Source of the DNA: Shewanella aquimarina
GTDB lineage: Bacteria > Pseudomonadota > Gammaproteobacteria > Enterobacterales > Shewanellaceae
NCBI RefSeq assembly: GCF_023349185.1
Contig: NZ_JAKIKY010000008.1
Location: 124,001 to 188,000 of the forward strand
Direction: 5' to 3'
Length of the DNA stretch: 64,000 bases
Shown here: positions 1 to 9,010 of the stretch, one piece after another
How positions within the stretch are numbered: position 1 is the first letter of the stretch
How the letters are laid out: each line of letters starts with the position of its first letter
Made by a program: the position numbers and the translations under genes
Notes under the pieces: model-generated
What the model was told of the DNA's origin: nothing
The model's database searches: none
The model's input: the letters and a program-made list of their open reading frames with translations, nothing else

Positions 1-51
1 GAATAATAGTGAGTTGCCAGCTAAATTAGTGGCAACTCATTTAAATTTAGA

Positions 52-744
52 TCACAAATCGAAACTATAGCTGTAGCCTACCACCACTTTCGGATCGTCA
101 CCGTCGAGGTCGGTATCGCTGACCAAGAAGGAGATGGTACCAAAGTCGGTCTCCTTATCCAGAGAGAGGGAGTAGTCGGCATAGTTGTCGGTATCGAACC
201 AGGCGTTGACCACATCGCCGCTGGAGTAGCCATAGTGCGCCGAGAATGACAGGGTTTCCGATAGCGGGAAGCTGACACCTGCGTTGATGTAGCTGAGATC
301 TTTCTCATCGAAAGGATCGGCTGCCACATCGCTATCGGCATTGACTACCTGTGAGTAGGCGAGGCTAAACCACTTCCAGCTCAGGGCCAGGGTGACTTCA
401 CCGAAGTCTATGCTCGAATCGCTGTCGGGATAGGCGTAGTAGAGATAGCTGATGTCATAGCCAAAATCTTCCCCCACGCTGCCCGCATAGCCGCCGTAGA
501 AGTCGATCTCGTAGCTGGTGTCGTCACCGAAATCCACATTAGAAGCCCATGTGCCTAAGTAAAGGCCGCTTTCGTGTTCGAAGTCTATGCCGCCTTGAAC
601 CGCGGGTGCGTCTCCTGTCTGTGTGGCACCGCGCCACAAGTAGTTGGAGGTCGCACCAATGTTGCCCGTGACGCTAGCGCTGGTAGGTAAGGCCACTATC
701 AAGGTGCCCGCGAGTAGGCTTAGGGTTCGCAATGCTTGTTTCAT
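52..744 (-). CDS. TorF family putative porin
   Basis: A 230-residue outer-membrane beta-barrel protein with a cleavable signal peptide (hydrophobic core about residues 6-20, cleavage near ALPTSA-S). The mature start has the family signature NYLWRGATQ, followed by alternating aromatic strands and a C-terminal aromatic strand ending SYSFDL. This matches the conserved 'TorF family putative porin' group of about 230 residues; the substrate is not known. I chose the ATG at 744 because AAGAAGGA lies 6 bases upstream; an ATG at 750 abuts that site. The gene stands alone. Confidence 0.85.
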   Translation of the reverse strand: MKQALRTLSLLAGTLIVALPTSASVTGNIGATSNYLWRGATQTGDAPAVQGGIDFEHESGLYLGTWASNVDFGDDTSYEIDFYGGYAGSVGEDFGYDISYLYYAYPDSDSSIDFGEVTLALSWKWFSLAYSQVVNADSDVAADPFDEKDLSYINAGVSFPLSETLSFSAHYGYSSGDVVNAWFDTDNYADYSLSLDKETDFGTISFLVSDTDLDGDDPKVVVGYSYSFDL

Positions 745-936
745 ACTCATTCCTTCTTATTGGTCTATGGGAGCGGCCTTGCCTGTTGTTATGAGTATTG
801 TCAGGCCGCGTACAAGCTATAGCGAAGAGTGTGCCAAATATTTATTGGTTATTTTTCAATTGGTTATTTTATTTGTGTCAGAGGTAGGCTAGCGATTGAT
901 TAAAAATGAGGCAGAGGGTGCACTAGGAAGGTGCAT

Positions 937-965
937 AAAAAAACCTCCATGGCGGAGGTTTTTTC
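937..965. terminator. Bidirectional rho-independent terminator
   Basis: Stem AACCTCC / GGAGGTT around a short loop, with an A-run on the left and a T-run on the right. It ends the HU gene on the minus strand. Confidence 0.8.
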
Positions 966-983
966 GACGGATTAAATACCGAT

Positions 984-1256
984 TTAGTTTACGCTGTCTT
1001 TTAGCGTCTTACCGGCTTTAAACTTAGGTACTACAGCCGCTGGGATCTGAATTTCTTTGCCCGTCTGTGGGTTGCGGCCTGTACGTGCTGCACGGCTAGT
1101 GGTCTCGAAAGAACCAAAACCTACAATAGAGATTTTTTCGCCGTTCTTCATCGCTTCCGCTACCGTTTCTTCGAAAGACTTTAAGGCGCGAGCAGCTTCA
1201 GCTTTAGTGAGTTCAGCGCTTTCCGCTATTTTTGCAACAAGTTCAGTTTTATTCAT
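984..1256 (-). CDS. hup: HU-family DNA-binding protein
   Basis: A 90-residue histone-like nucleoid protein that binds and bends DNA as a dimer. It has the full HU fold: N-terminal helices from MNKTELVAKIAE, then the beta-arm signature GFGSFETTSRAARTGRNPQTGKEI and the C-terminal helix ending KTLKDSVN. The start at 1256 gives the standard HU length; an upstream start would add 13 unrelated residues. It differs enough from typical HupA and HupB (for example FEETVAEAMKNGEKIS) to be a third HU-type paralogue rather than a certain hupA or hupB. Monocistronic, followed by a strong terminator. Confidence 0.95.
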   Translation of the reverse strand: MNKTELVAKIAESAELTKAEAARALKSFEETVAEAMKNGEKISIVGFGSFETTSRAARTGRNPQTGKEIQIPAAVVPKFKAGKTLKDSVN

Positions 1257-1507
1257 TTGGATAGTCTCTTCTTTCCGTAGATTTAGTAATACCAATTACA
1301 TTAGATACTTGCAATTGCTGGACTTAACATGCCACAAGCATCCCTATAATGAAAGCGGTTTTATGCGCCCAAAGGGTGCTTTCAGTCAAATTCAGTAAAA
1401 ATTTACCTTAGTGGCAGCAAAAAGTGGCCGATATTTCCCACTCTTGGCTTGAAAGGCTCACCAGACAAGGCTTGGGCCTTATTTGGCTCATTTACCAGGG
1501 GGATTAT

Positions 1508-1918
1508 TTAAGCCTCGCGCTTATCGCTTGTTTGCGCCGCTTGTGGCAGATACTGTTTCATGCTCTTAGAGAAGGCCATATACCACTGAAAACTCAAGAG
1601 TATGGTGACCACCAGGGCGATAGCCCAGATAGGCAGCTCCTGACCACGCACCACCACCTTAACGTCTTCAGGGGTGATCTGATAGGCGATCACCGCCGTG
1701 GCTCCAAGCGCCGTGAACCCCAGGGTTTGTATGCCAATATAGATCTTCAGCACCAGGCTAGCCCAGTTGGTGCGTGCGATCAGCCCGAACAGCACAGGGA
1801 TCACACCCAGGGTAAAGAGATCGAGTGTCTGGCTGTCTAACGCGCGCCAGCCGGCGAAAATGGCGATAACGATATAGAGGGCGATCAGTAGCAGTATGCT
1901 GGGAGTCGGTCGGTTCAT
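1508..1918 (-). CDS. Hypothetical four-helix inner-membrane protein
   Basis: A 136-residue protein with about four hydrophobic segments (residues 8-24, 33-48, 57-79 and 97-115) and a polar, basic C-terminus (KSMKQYLPQAAQTSDKREA). No catalytic motif is visible and I do not recognise the family. It stands alone between the HU gene and a convergent DUF4240 gene. Confidence 0.7.
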   Translation of the reverse strand: MNRPTPSILLLIALYIVIAIFAGWRALDSQTLDLFTLGVIPVLFGLIARTNWASLVLKIYIGIQTLGFTALGATAVIAYQITPEDVKVVVRGQELPIWAIALVVTILLSFQWYMAFSKSMKQYLPQAAQTSDKREA

Positions 1919-2062
1919 CTTGGCTCTTGGGTGAATGATTTGCCCCGCAGTGTAGAAAAATGGTGCAAGTTAGTCCAATGCTTTGCCTAATTTGCCTGTC
2001 TATGCTGCTCAGCGTTGCCGGTTAAGGTAAGATGTGGCGGACTTAGATAGCGTGAGAACCCC

Positions 2063-2572
2063 ATGACAGAGAGTGAATTTTGGCAGTTAGTGACCCGCAG
2101 CGAACCACAGCAGGATCAGGAAAGCCTGGCGGTCGAGCTTAAGGCCAAGCTGACCGAGTTGAGTAACGAGGAGCTGGCGGCCTTCGATAAGCTGTTTTCC
2201 CAGCAGATGCGGAGGGCCTATCTTTGGTCGCTCTGGGGGGCGGCTTATATCGTCACGGGCTGCGACAGCGAGTATGGTTTTGCCGAGTTTCGTGCTTTCT
2301 TAATCTCGCTGGGCCAGGAGTGGTTCGAGCGGATACTGCTGGAGCCAGATGCATTGGCGCAGCTGCCAGCCTGGCCTGAGAAGGACGGCTATGCCTATCC
2401 CTTCGTGGAAGATTACGATCTGCTTGCCGGGCAGATCTATGAGGATCGTACCGGCGAGGAGTTGCCCTTTGTGCCTTCTGGCCAGGCGACACCTCAGGGT
2501 AAGAAGTTTTCGCACAAGAAAAAACAGCTGAAGGCGACTTACCCCCAGCTGTTTCAGTTGTTTCCCTTTTAG
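2063..2572 (+). CDS. DUF4240 domain protein
   Basis: A 169-residue soluble protein. It begins MTESEFWQLV and contains LWGAAYIVTGCDSEYGFAEFRAFLISLGQEWFE, which fits the DUF4240 pattern (FW..., LW.AAY.., F..FR.WLIS.G...FE). The C-terminus is basic and lysine-rich. The family has no firmly established function. No partner gene is visible nearby. Confidence 0.75.
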   Translation: MTESEFWQLVTRSEPQQDQESLAVELKAKLTELSNEELAAFDKLFSQQMRRAYLWSLWGAAYIVTGCDSEYGFAEFRAFLISLGQEWFERILLEPDALAQLPAWPEKDGYAYPFVEDYDLLAGQIYEDRTGEELPFVPSGQATPQGKKFSHKKKQLKATYPQLFQLFPF

Positions 2573-2593
2573 CGGCGTCTCGGCGAGTCAGGT

Positions 2594-2893
2594 TTAGTAG
2601 CAGACCTGGCTGTCGTTGTCGAACTGCAGCTCATGTTCGGCGCAGGCGTCTTCCATAAAGGCTTCCTCGGCCTTGTCAAGCTGGTTGTCCAGGTCTGCCT
2701 GGAAGCTGTCGAGCCTCTGGTTGTCGCTCGCTTCTTGCTGCTTATCCAGAATCTGGAAGTGTTTTGCTACCGCGGCGCGTTCGCTGTCGGTCAGCTCATT
2801 GGCGTTAACGCCCGAGATAAAGGCGAAACCAAGAATTAGCGAGGCCAATAGGGCGAATTTCCCTGAGAATCTTGTGCGGGTGAGTTGGCTCAT
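2594..2893 (-). CDS. Small secreted hypothetical protein
   Basis: A 99-residue exported protein. The basic N-terminus and hydrophobic segment (FALLASLILGFAFISGV) end at VNA-NEL, a good signal-peptidase site. The mature part is highly charged and probably helical (DKQQEASDNQRLDSFQADL), with two cysteines near the C-terminus (DACAEHEL and SQVCY) that could form a disulfide. The start at 2893 has AGGAG 8 bases upstream; the ATG at 2899 is only 2 bases away. Function unknown. Confidence 0.65.
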   Translation of the reverse strand: MSQLTRTRFSGKFALLASLILGFAFISGVNANELTDSERAAVAKHFQILDKQQEASDNQRLDSFQADLDNQLDKAEEAFMEDACAEHELQFDNDSQVCY

Positions 2894-3091
2894 TGTCATA
2901 GCTCCTGTCAGTATCTTAAGTTCGATTCTTTGCCGCTAACCGGGCCATGCTATTGCGCTTTGTTGTGCGCCTGCAGACTGCCCCTGCGGTTTAATTGATA
3001 CCTATGTTAATGACAATTGCTTGAACAGGAGCTGAATAAAAAACGAACAGGTGGAGTCGGTCAGTGGATCTCTGAAGAAAAGGGAGCCGAC

Positions 3092-3400
3092 TTACTCCTG
3101 ATTCTTCATGGTCTCGCACTGAAAGCCCTGACGGCTGTTGTCGAAGCGGCACCTTAGTCCACACTCCCACAAGACATCGCCAAGCGCCTTAGCCTGTTCG
3201 GTGGCGAAGGTCTTACAGCTTTCATAGTCCTCGAAGTCATCGGTTTTCTTGTAGCGGCCCGAGTTGTAACCGTGGGCATAGACGAAGGCCGACCAGGTCT
3301 CTGGCGTTTGCTGGGTCTCTTCTGCGGTGATCCAATAGAGGGCGCCTGCCAGTAGAGAGAAGATAATGACGACGAATAGCAGAGCGGATCGATTTTGCAT
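3092..3400 (-). CDS. Small membrane-anchored hypothetical protein
   Basis: A 102-residue protein with an N-terminal transmembrane segment (residues 6-25) and a polar domain, probably periplasmic, with four cysteines (YESCK, WECGLRC, FQCET), consistent with two disulfides. Its ribosome site AAGG is 6 bases before the ATG. I do not recognise the family and the neighbours give no clue. Confidence 0.6.
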   Translation of the reverse strand: MQNRSALLFVVIIFSLLAGALYWITAEETQQTPETWSAFVYAHGYNSGRYKKTDDFEDYESCKTFATEQAKALGDVLWECGLRCRFDNSRQGFQCETMKNQE

Positions 3401-3648
3401 GATTTACCTTAGTAGACTTGCCGAGTCTGAGAGTCTACCCCAGGGGTGCAGCAAATTGATACAAAGGCTGCCAAAAACTGTGGGCTCGGGAGAAAAGGGT
3501 TAATCGTGATTGTCCAATAGGTAAAAAGGCGGCGAAAAGGTTCGCCAGTGTTTTACATTAAGCCTATATTCAGGTTAGCTTTTGTACACTCAGTGTTGTA
3601 ACAAGACTCAATAGGTGTCCCAAGCTTGGGCGATTAAGGAGGCTAAAT

Positions 3649-4170
3649 ATGAAGTTTCAATCTCTACTCCTGGTGGGGGCGCTGGTGTCGCTGAACCTTG
3701 CCGCCGAAGAAGCCAAAGAGAACCCGGTCACCGAGGCCGGAGTGGTGAAGATCTCTTGGCAGGATGTGGACAACTATCGTGACGTGAAGGTGGTAGGCGA
3801 TATTCAATCTCGCTACGAGCTGCGTGTGTTCGAGACCCTGACGAAGAATCTCAACAAGGCGGCCGAGAAGACGCTTAAGCCCAACCAGAAACTGGAGCTG
3901 GTGGTGACAGATGTGGATCTGGCCGGCGACGTGCGCCCTACTTTCGGTGCGACGCCAAACGATATCCGAGTAGTCAAAGATATCTATCCGCCGCGCATGA
4001 CCTTTAGTTATCAGGTGCTCGAAGGTGAACAGGTGGTGATTGCCGGCGACGAGAAACTCAGAGACATGAGTTTCATGCACACCACGGGTACCATGAATGA
4101 CAAGCCGCTGAGATATGAGTCTAAGATGCTCAGCGATTGGTTGAAGAAGACGGTGGAGCCCAAGCTTTAA
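3649..4170 (+). CDS. DUF3016 domain protein
   Basis: A 173-residue exported protein with a short signal peptide (MKFQSLLLVGALVSLNLAA) and a single domain that matches DUF3016: VKISWQDVDNYRDVK near the start, LELVVTDVDLAGDVRP in the middle, and IYPPRMTFSYQVLEG towards the end. AAGGAGG sits 6 bases before the ATG. Probably periplasmic, function unknown. It converges with the EAL-GGDEF gene with only two bases between the stop codons. Confidence 0.8.
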   Translation: MKFQSLLLVGALVSLNLAAEEAKENPVTEAGVVKISWQDVDNYRDVKVVGDIQSRYELRVFETLTKNLNKAAEKTLKPNQKLELVVTDVDLAGDVRPTFGATPNDIRVVKDIYPPRMTFSYQVLEGEQVVIAGDEKLRDMSFMHTTGTMNDKPLRYESKMLSDWLKKTVEPKL

Positions 4171-4172
4171 GG

Positions 4173-5945
4173 TTAAGCTAACTTAAGCGGCCGATACATA
4201 GCAATTGCCCCATCATTGGGCGCGGGCGTAAACAGGCTAAAGCCATTCAATGCGGCTTTAGCCTGTTTTTTTGCCGCCGCGCTATAGGCCGACAGCTCCT
4301 GCTCGTCGCAGTAACGCGTCACCTCTGGCGGTAGCAAGCCAACACATAGGCTGATCAGGGGATGAGTCACCCTCTGTCCCTGTCTGTCTTCGGCCATTAC
4401 ACTCTGGGCCAGCCAGTCGTCGGGACTGTAGAAGGCCTCCCTGGCTTGGTTGAAGCTGAGGAGCAGGCGACGACACTCATCGACGATCGCCTGGCTAGTG
4501 CCGATCACCACAAAATCATCGCCGCCCACATGACGGACAAAGTGGTCGGCGCCCAGTTGCTGCTGTAAACGCTGCGCCAGGGATTGGATCACCTCATCAC
4601 CCCGGCAGAAGCCGTAGAGATCGTTATAAGGCTTGAAGTGGCACAGATCGAAGTAGGCCAGGTAGAAGGCCCGGCCTTGCTGGCGCAGGCGTTGCAGCTC
4701 CTCCTGGATGGGGATGTTACCGGGAAGACCGCTCAGTGGATTGGCGTGGCGGGCCATCTTGATCCGCTGCTCAGTGATCTGTTGCAGTAGATCTTTGGTG
4801 TGGCCTATCCCCAGCAGTTGCTGGCCGCGCATCACCAAGAAATGTTGCGCCACTGTGCCATGTTCGGCGGTCAGGCATTGACTCACCTTGGAGATCGGCA
4901 TGCAGGCGGGTACTTTCAGCACCTTGTCGTTCATTACCTCAGCCACAGGGCTGTTCTCGTGTAGGGCGCGGCCATAGGGCGTGCTAAACAGCTCCATCAA
5001 CTGCGCCCTGTCGACCACGCCCAGTGGCAGCTGCTTGGCATCGACGATGGCGACTACCTGCAGATGAGGCGAGCGGGCGAAGCGGGCGCTAAGCGCCTTT
5101 AGCTTGGTCTGTGGGGAGACACATATGGTACGGGTGGACAGGCTTTCGGCCGATTCGGCGTAGCGGGTCTGCCGCTGCCGGGTTTCCTGGGGCGCCATCG
5201 CCGCCAGGGTCTGCGTCGGTTGTGTCTGGGGTCGCCCCAAAAGGTAGCCCTGGCAATAGACGATCCCCAATTGGGTCAGCAGGGCCAACTCGGCCTGTGT
5301 CTCTATGCCTTCGGCAATCACCTTACAACTCAGGCTCTGACAGAGATCTATGATGGAGCGGACAAATTCCTGCTTCACCGGCGATTGGTCAATCTGGTGG
5401 ATGAAGTGGCGGTCGATTTTGACATAGTCTGGCGCCAGTTCTGACCAGAGCCTCAATCCCGAATAGCCTGTACCCAGATCGTCGATGGCGGTCAGGAAGC
5501 CCTGGCTGCGGTAGTGGTTGAGGCACTCCTTGAGCAGATCGATATCATCGGCGGGGTATTGCTCCGACAGCTCTATCACTATCTGATCCGGCGACAGCCC
5601 AAGCTCCTGCACCAAACTTAAGGTGAGTCCCTTGGCGTGGCTGGGTTCCAACAGGGCCTTTGGCGAGATGTTGATAAACAGCTTGCCCGGCAGTTCGCGG
5701 GCGTCAAACTGCCTGATGGAGTGACGACGGCAGATCTCTTCCAGTTGCGACAGGCGCCCCTCATGGGCAGCGGTCTGAAACAGGGGCACAGGAGAGAAGA
5801 GGGCGCTATGCTCTGGGCCTCGACTCAGGGCCTCGAAGCCGTGCAGCTTATTGCTTGCGATGTTGAAGATGGGCTGAAACAGCACATGGATCTTCTCATG
5901 CTCGATGATCTTATCCAGTTCACTGCTCAGGTCGATTGCTGTCAT
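4173..5945 (-). CDS. EAL - CBS pair - GGDEF c-di-GMP enzyme
   Basis: A 590-residue cytoplasmic protein with domains in the order EAL (about 10-245), tandem CBS (about 265-395) and GGDEF (about 405-565). The EAL domain keeps the phosphodiesterase residues: FEALSRG, INISP, VIELSE, IDDLGTGYS, VKIDR and AEGIE. The GGDEF motif is GGDDF at 474-478, so its cyclase activity is uncertain and it may serve as a GTP sensor. The CBS pair probably binds an adenine nucleotide. It most likely degrades c-di-GMP under nucleotide control. AGGAGG lies 9 bases before the ATG. No transmembrane segment. Confidence 0.9.
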   Translation of the reverse strand: MTAIDLSSELDKIIEHEKIHVLFQPIFNIASNKLHGFEALSRGPEHSALFSPVPLFQTAAHEGRLSQLEEICRRHSIRQFDARELPGKLFINISPKALLEPSHAKGLTLSLVQELGLSPDQIVIELSEQYPADDIDLLKECLNHYRSQGFLTAIDDLGTGYSGLRLWSELAPDYVKIDRHFIHQIDQSPVKQEFVRSIIDLCQSLSCKVIAEGIETQAELALLTQLGIVYCQGYLLGRPQTQPTQTLAAMAPQETRQRQTRYAESAESLSTRTICVSPQTKLKALSARFARSPHLQVVAIVDAKQLPLGVVDRAQLMELFSTPYGRALHENSPVAEVMNDKVLKVPACMPISKVSQCLTAEHGTVAQHFLVMRGQQLLGIGHTKDLLQQITEQRIKMARHANPLSGLPGNIPIQEELQRLRQQGRAFYLAYFDLCHFKPYNDLYGFCRGDEVIQSLAQRLQQQLGADHFVRHVGGDDFVVIGTSQAIVDECRRLLLSFNQAREAFYSPDDWLAQSVMAEDRQGQRVTHPLISLCVGLLPPEVTRYCDEQELSAYSAAAKKQAKAALNGFSLFTPAPNDGAIAMYRPLKLA

Positions 5946-6046
5946 CTAGGTCCGCCTCCTACGAAAAGTAGGGCGATTCTAGGACCAGGCCATGACAGCA
6001 ATATGACACTAAAGTATGAGGTTACCCGCTCATTCAGTTGCTTTAG

Positions 6047-6358
6047 TTACTTGGCCTGGCTTTTAAACGCCTGCAGGGTCTGCAGCAGCACCCCGAGTTT
6101 ACGCACGAAAGTTTCAAGCGCCGGCGCCAGGCCATCGCCTTGGCTAGGCAGCTTAGTCATGTCGTCGGCCAGCTCCTGTACATAGGGGCCGAAGCGGTTG
6201 CTGCGTGCGCTAAAGCCTTCTTCTTGGGTGAAGATGGTGGTGAACTTGCCGTGGCCGGCCTTCTTTAACTCATCCAGTTTGGCATCGGCATCGATTGCCT
6301 GGCGATAGGCCAACTGCAAGTTCTCTTTAAGTTGCTCAATGAGGTGACTATGTGGCAT
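6047..6358 (-). CDS. Hypothetical helical protein
   Basis: A 103-residue soluble protein, probably all-helical, opening with IEQLKENLQLAYRQAIDADAK and closing with ALETFVRKLGVLLQTLQAFK. GAGG lies 5 bases upstream of the ATG. It is divergent from the TraB/GumN gene, with a 48-base spacer that must hold both promoters. I do not recognise the family. Confidence 0.6.
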   Translation of the reverse strand: MPHSHLIEQLKENLQLAYRQAIDADAKLDELKKAGHGKFTTIFTQEEGFSARSNRFGPYVQELADDMTKLPSQGDGLAPALETFVRKLGVLLQTLQAFKSQAK

Positions 6359-6406
6359 AACTGCCTCGTGTTGAAAAATTTAGCCGAATTATAAGGGGCA
6401 AGCCTG

Positions 6407-7291
6407 ATGGCAACAAGTCGACCGCGTTTATTCACCATAGGGATTTTATTACTGACAGGGATCATGTCACTCGGCGCGATGGCCGCGAGCGACGACAAAC
6501 CGCCCTTCTATAAGCTCAGTTATCAAGGCAAACAGACCTATCTGTTGGGATCCATTCACATCGGTCAGGCCGATTTTTATCCCATGGCGGAGCAGATAGA
6601 AACGGCCTTTGCCAAGTCGGGAGCACTTGCGGTCGAGGCCGATACCAGCAAGGCAGATATCATGGGATTGATCCGCAAATATGGCCTGACTCAGATGGCG
6701 GCAGATGCCAAGACCCAGGCCCGCCTGGCTGATTATTGCCGTAGCCGCAGCGAGATCTGCACCCCAATGCAAGCCTATGCGCCCTGGATGCAGGCGATGC
6801 AGTTTAGCGTGATGCGTTTTGCATCCCTGGGCTACCGGGCGCAGTGGGGCGTAGACCAGGTGCTGCAGAGCAAGAATGGTGAGCGTCCCGTGATCGAGCT
6901 GGAGAGTACCGAGTTTCAGTTTGAGCTGATGGCCTCGTTCAGTCCTAAGCTTCAGTGGGAGATGGTGCTCGAGGCGATCGATGCCCCTGACGAGGAGATG
7001 GAGCTGCTGGTAAGGGCCTGGCGCAGCGGCGATGAGGCCGCCCTAGATGACTTGATGCAGGGGCAGATGCTGCATGATGGTGATAAGGAGCTTATCGACA
7101 AGATGCTCTGGCAGCGCAACGAGCAGATGACTGCCAAGATCCGCGCCTTGATGATGCAGCAAGACGGTCCGTCGCCGCTGTTTGTGGTGGTGGGGGCCGG
7201 CCATGTGGTGGGCGACAAGGGGATACCCGCCAAGTTTGCCGCCATTGAAGGGGCCAAGGTTCAAAATTGCTGGCAGACGGCCTGCAACTGA
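6407..7291 (+). CDS. TraB/GumN family protein
   Basis: A 294-residue exported protein with a signal peptide ending near AMAAS. It has the TraB/GumN hallmarks: YLLGSIHIG near the N-terminus, ALAVEADTS, and the C-terminal VVGAGHVVGDKGI. These glutamate and histidine motifs resemble the metal-dependent active site proposed for Tiki-type proteases, so a periplasmic metallohydrolase is plausible but not shown. Two cysteine pairs (CRSRSEIC and CWQTAC) could form disulfides. Confidence 0.85.
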   Translation: MATSRPRLFTIGILLLTGIMSLGAMAASDDKPPFYKLSYQGKQTYLLGSIHIGQADFYPMAEQIETAFAKSGALAVEADTSKADIMGLIRKYGLTQMAADAKTQARLADYCRSRSEICTPMQAYAPWMQAMQFSVMRFASLGYRAQWGVDQVLQSKNGERPVIELESTEFQFELMASFSPKLQWEMVLEAIDAPDEEMELLVRAWRSGDEAALDDLMQGQMLHDGDKELIDKMLWQRNEQMTAKIRALMMQQDGPSPLFVVVGAGHVVGDKGIPAKFAAIEGAKVQNCWQTACN

Positions 7292-7417
7292 TTCCTTTTT
7301 AGAACTCGGCGCCAAGCTGAAGGGCATCAATGTCTGTCGTTTAGCTATACTGTTAGGCAGGATAAATATTGGCCAAAATATCGATGGGCGTAAAGTCCAT
7401 CGATGCAGGGAGGCAAG

Positions 7418-8050
7418 ATGCAGGCTGAGGCGCCCCTTTTCCCCGTTCGACCCGAGTTTGAGGCTATCCCCCGTCAGTGGGATACCCGCCACGACGCCGT
7501 GGTGGCCCGTGTCGACCCAGGTAACTTCTATGTCACCGCCCATGATGAGCTGATCTTCACCCGCCTGGGATCTTGTGTCGCGGCCTGCATCTGGGATCCT
7601 CTGTTGGGGATAGGCGGTCTCAATCATTTCCTGCTGCCCGAGCGGCAACTCCATGAAGATTGGCACCAGCTAACCAGTTATACCTGCCGCTATGGTAACT
7701 GGGCCATGGAGCAGCTGATCAACAGCATATTGAACCTGGGTGGCATGCGCAGTCGTCTCAAGGCCAAGGTGTTTGGCGGTGCTCAGATGACCACATCCAG
7801 CGTGCTGAACGTGGGCGAGTCCAACATCAGCTTCGTGAACAACTACCTCAAGACCGAGGGGATTGAGATAGTGAGTGAAGATCTCGGTGGCCCCTGGCCG
7901 CGAAAGGTGTTGTTTCATCCCAATAGCGGCAAGGTCAAGCTGATGCGTCTGTCGCCGGAGCGGATCACTAAGATGATGAGCGAAGAGCAGCGCTACCTGA
8001 AACAGATAGTCACCGCTCAGGGCGAGAGCCAGGTGGAGCTGTTCGACTAG
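7418..8050 (+). CDS. cheD: Chemoreceptor glutamine deamidase CheD
   Basis: A 210-residue CheD. It converts specific glutamines of methyl-accepting chemotaxis receptors to glutamate and in some bacteria works with CheC. The catalytic cysteine is in LGSCVAACIWD, the histidine in GLNHFLLP, and the conserved FGGAQM core follows. AGGGAGG ends 4 bases before the ATG at 7418, so I prefer that start over the ATG at 7403. The gene is isolated from any other chemotaxis gene and converges with cmoM. Confidence 0.9.
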   Translation: MQAEAPLFPVRPEFEAIPRQWDTRHDAVVARVDPGNFYVTAHDELIFTRLGSCVAACIWDPLLGIGGLNHFLLPERQLHEDWHQLTSYTCRYGNWAMEQLINSILNLGGMRSRLKAKVFGGAQMTTSSVLNVGESNISFVNNYLKTEGIEIVSEDLGGPWPRKVLFHPNSGKVKLMRLSPERITKMMSEEQRYLKQIVTAQGESQVELFD

Positions 8051-8058
8051 TGAGCTAG

Positions 8059-8841
8059 CTATCTTTGCCAACGGATGATGAAGTGGACGTATCGCCCCAG
8101 GCCTATGTAGGCGGGGTGAGTCGAGTATTGCAGCTCCATCTCAAGCAGTTGGCTGAAATCGGCATTGGGGGGCTGGTGGGTCTTGAGATAATCGTGGATC
8201 ACTCTAACGCCCGACTCCGATACCAGCTCCATCTGCCAATCTGTCACCCAGGCGCGCACATCCTCTATATACAGGGGATAACTAGGGGTTAGCCCCACCT
8301 TCTTCTTCACCTTAAAATCCGCCGCCACATAGTCGAAGTTGCCGGAGATCAGGCTGTGAAAGCGCATCGCCTCCTTGTTGTAAAACATGAGGGAGAACAG
8401 GCCCTGTGGTTTTAACAGCTGGGTGAGATCGGCCAGCGTCTGCCTGGCATCGCTGAGCCACTCGGCGACCGCGTGGCAGAGGATGAGGTCGAACTGGCAA
8501 AGTTCGTCCCGGGTCAGAGATTGGATCGGTGCGTGCAGCAGTGTGATATCCAGTTTCTCGCCGCTGCTCTCCTCATAGGCTGCAATCTGCGCCTTGCCTA
8601 GGGCCAACATCTCGCTGGAGATATCGCACAGGGTGACGCTGTGGCCCATCTTCGCCAGCTTCTGGCTGAAGAAGCCGAAGCCGCCGCCGGCATCCAAAAT
8701 ACGCAGAGGCCCCTCGGGCAGCTGAGTCAGGGCCTGGGAGAGATCTCGCCATAGTACGGCGGCGCGAACCTCGCCCTTAGGGGTACCGTAGATGTTTTTG
8801 GCAAATTTACCGGCTAATGCATCGAAGTTTTTGTCTTGCAC
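8059..8841 (-). CDS. cmoM: tRNA 5-carboxymethoxyuridine methyltransferase CmoM
   Basis: A 260-residue class I SAM-dependent methyltransferase resembling E. coli CmoM/SmtA (261 residues), which makes the methyl ester of cmo5U34 in tRNA. The N-terminus reads VQDKNFDALAGKFAKNIYGT, the SAM loop is LDAGGGFGFF, and LMFYN and GNFDYV are conserved. I chose the GTG at 8841 because the match to CmoM begins exactly there; the open frame upstream to 8913 adds 24 unrelated residues. No strong ribosome site is visible. Confidence 0.88.
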   Translation of the reverse strand: MQDKNFDALAGKFAKNIYGTPKGEVRAAVLWRDLSQALTQLPEGPLRILDAGGGFGFFSQKLAKMGHSVTLCDISSEMLALGKAQIAAYEESSGEKLDITLLHAPIQSLTRDELCQFDLILCHAVAEWLSDARQTLADLTQLLKPQGLFSLMFYNKEAMRFHSLISGNFDYVAADFKVKKKVGLTPSYPLYIEDVRAWVTDWQMELVSESGVRVIHDYLKTHQPPNADFSQLLEMELQYSTHPAYIGLGRYVHFIIRWQR

Positions 8842-9010
8842 TGAGTGACGCCCATGGGAAAAGCTGACTGAAATTAGGAGGGCTATTTTGCCATAGGCAC
8901 GGGCGGCGCGCATTAAACAGACTTAAGGTTTAGGTAAAAAGCGTGAATTTGGGGTATACTCGCGGGCTTGCAATTTTTAGGCTGAGTAAAGTGTGAAGGG
9001 TTTGGATAGC

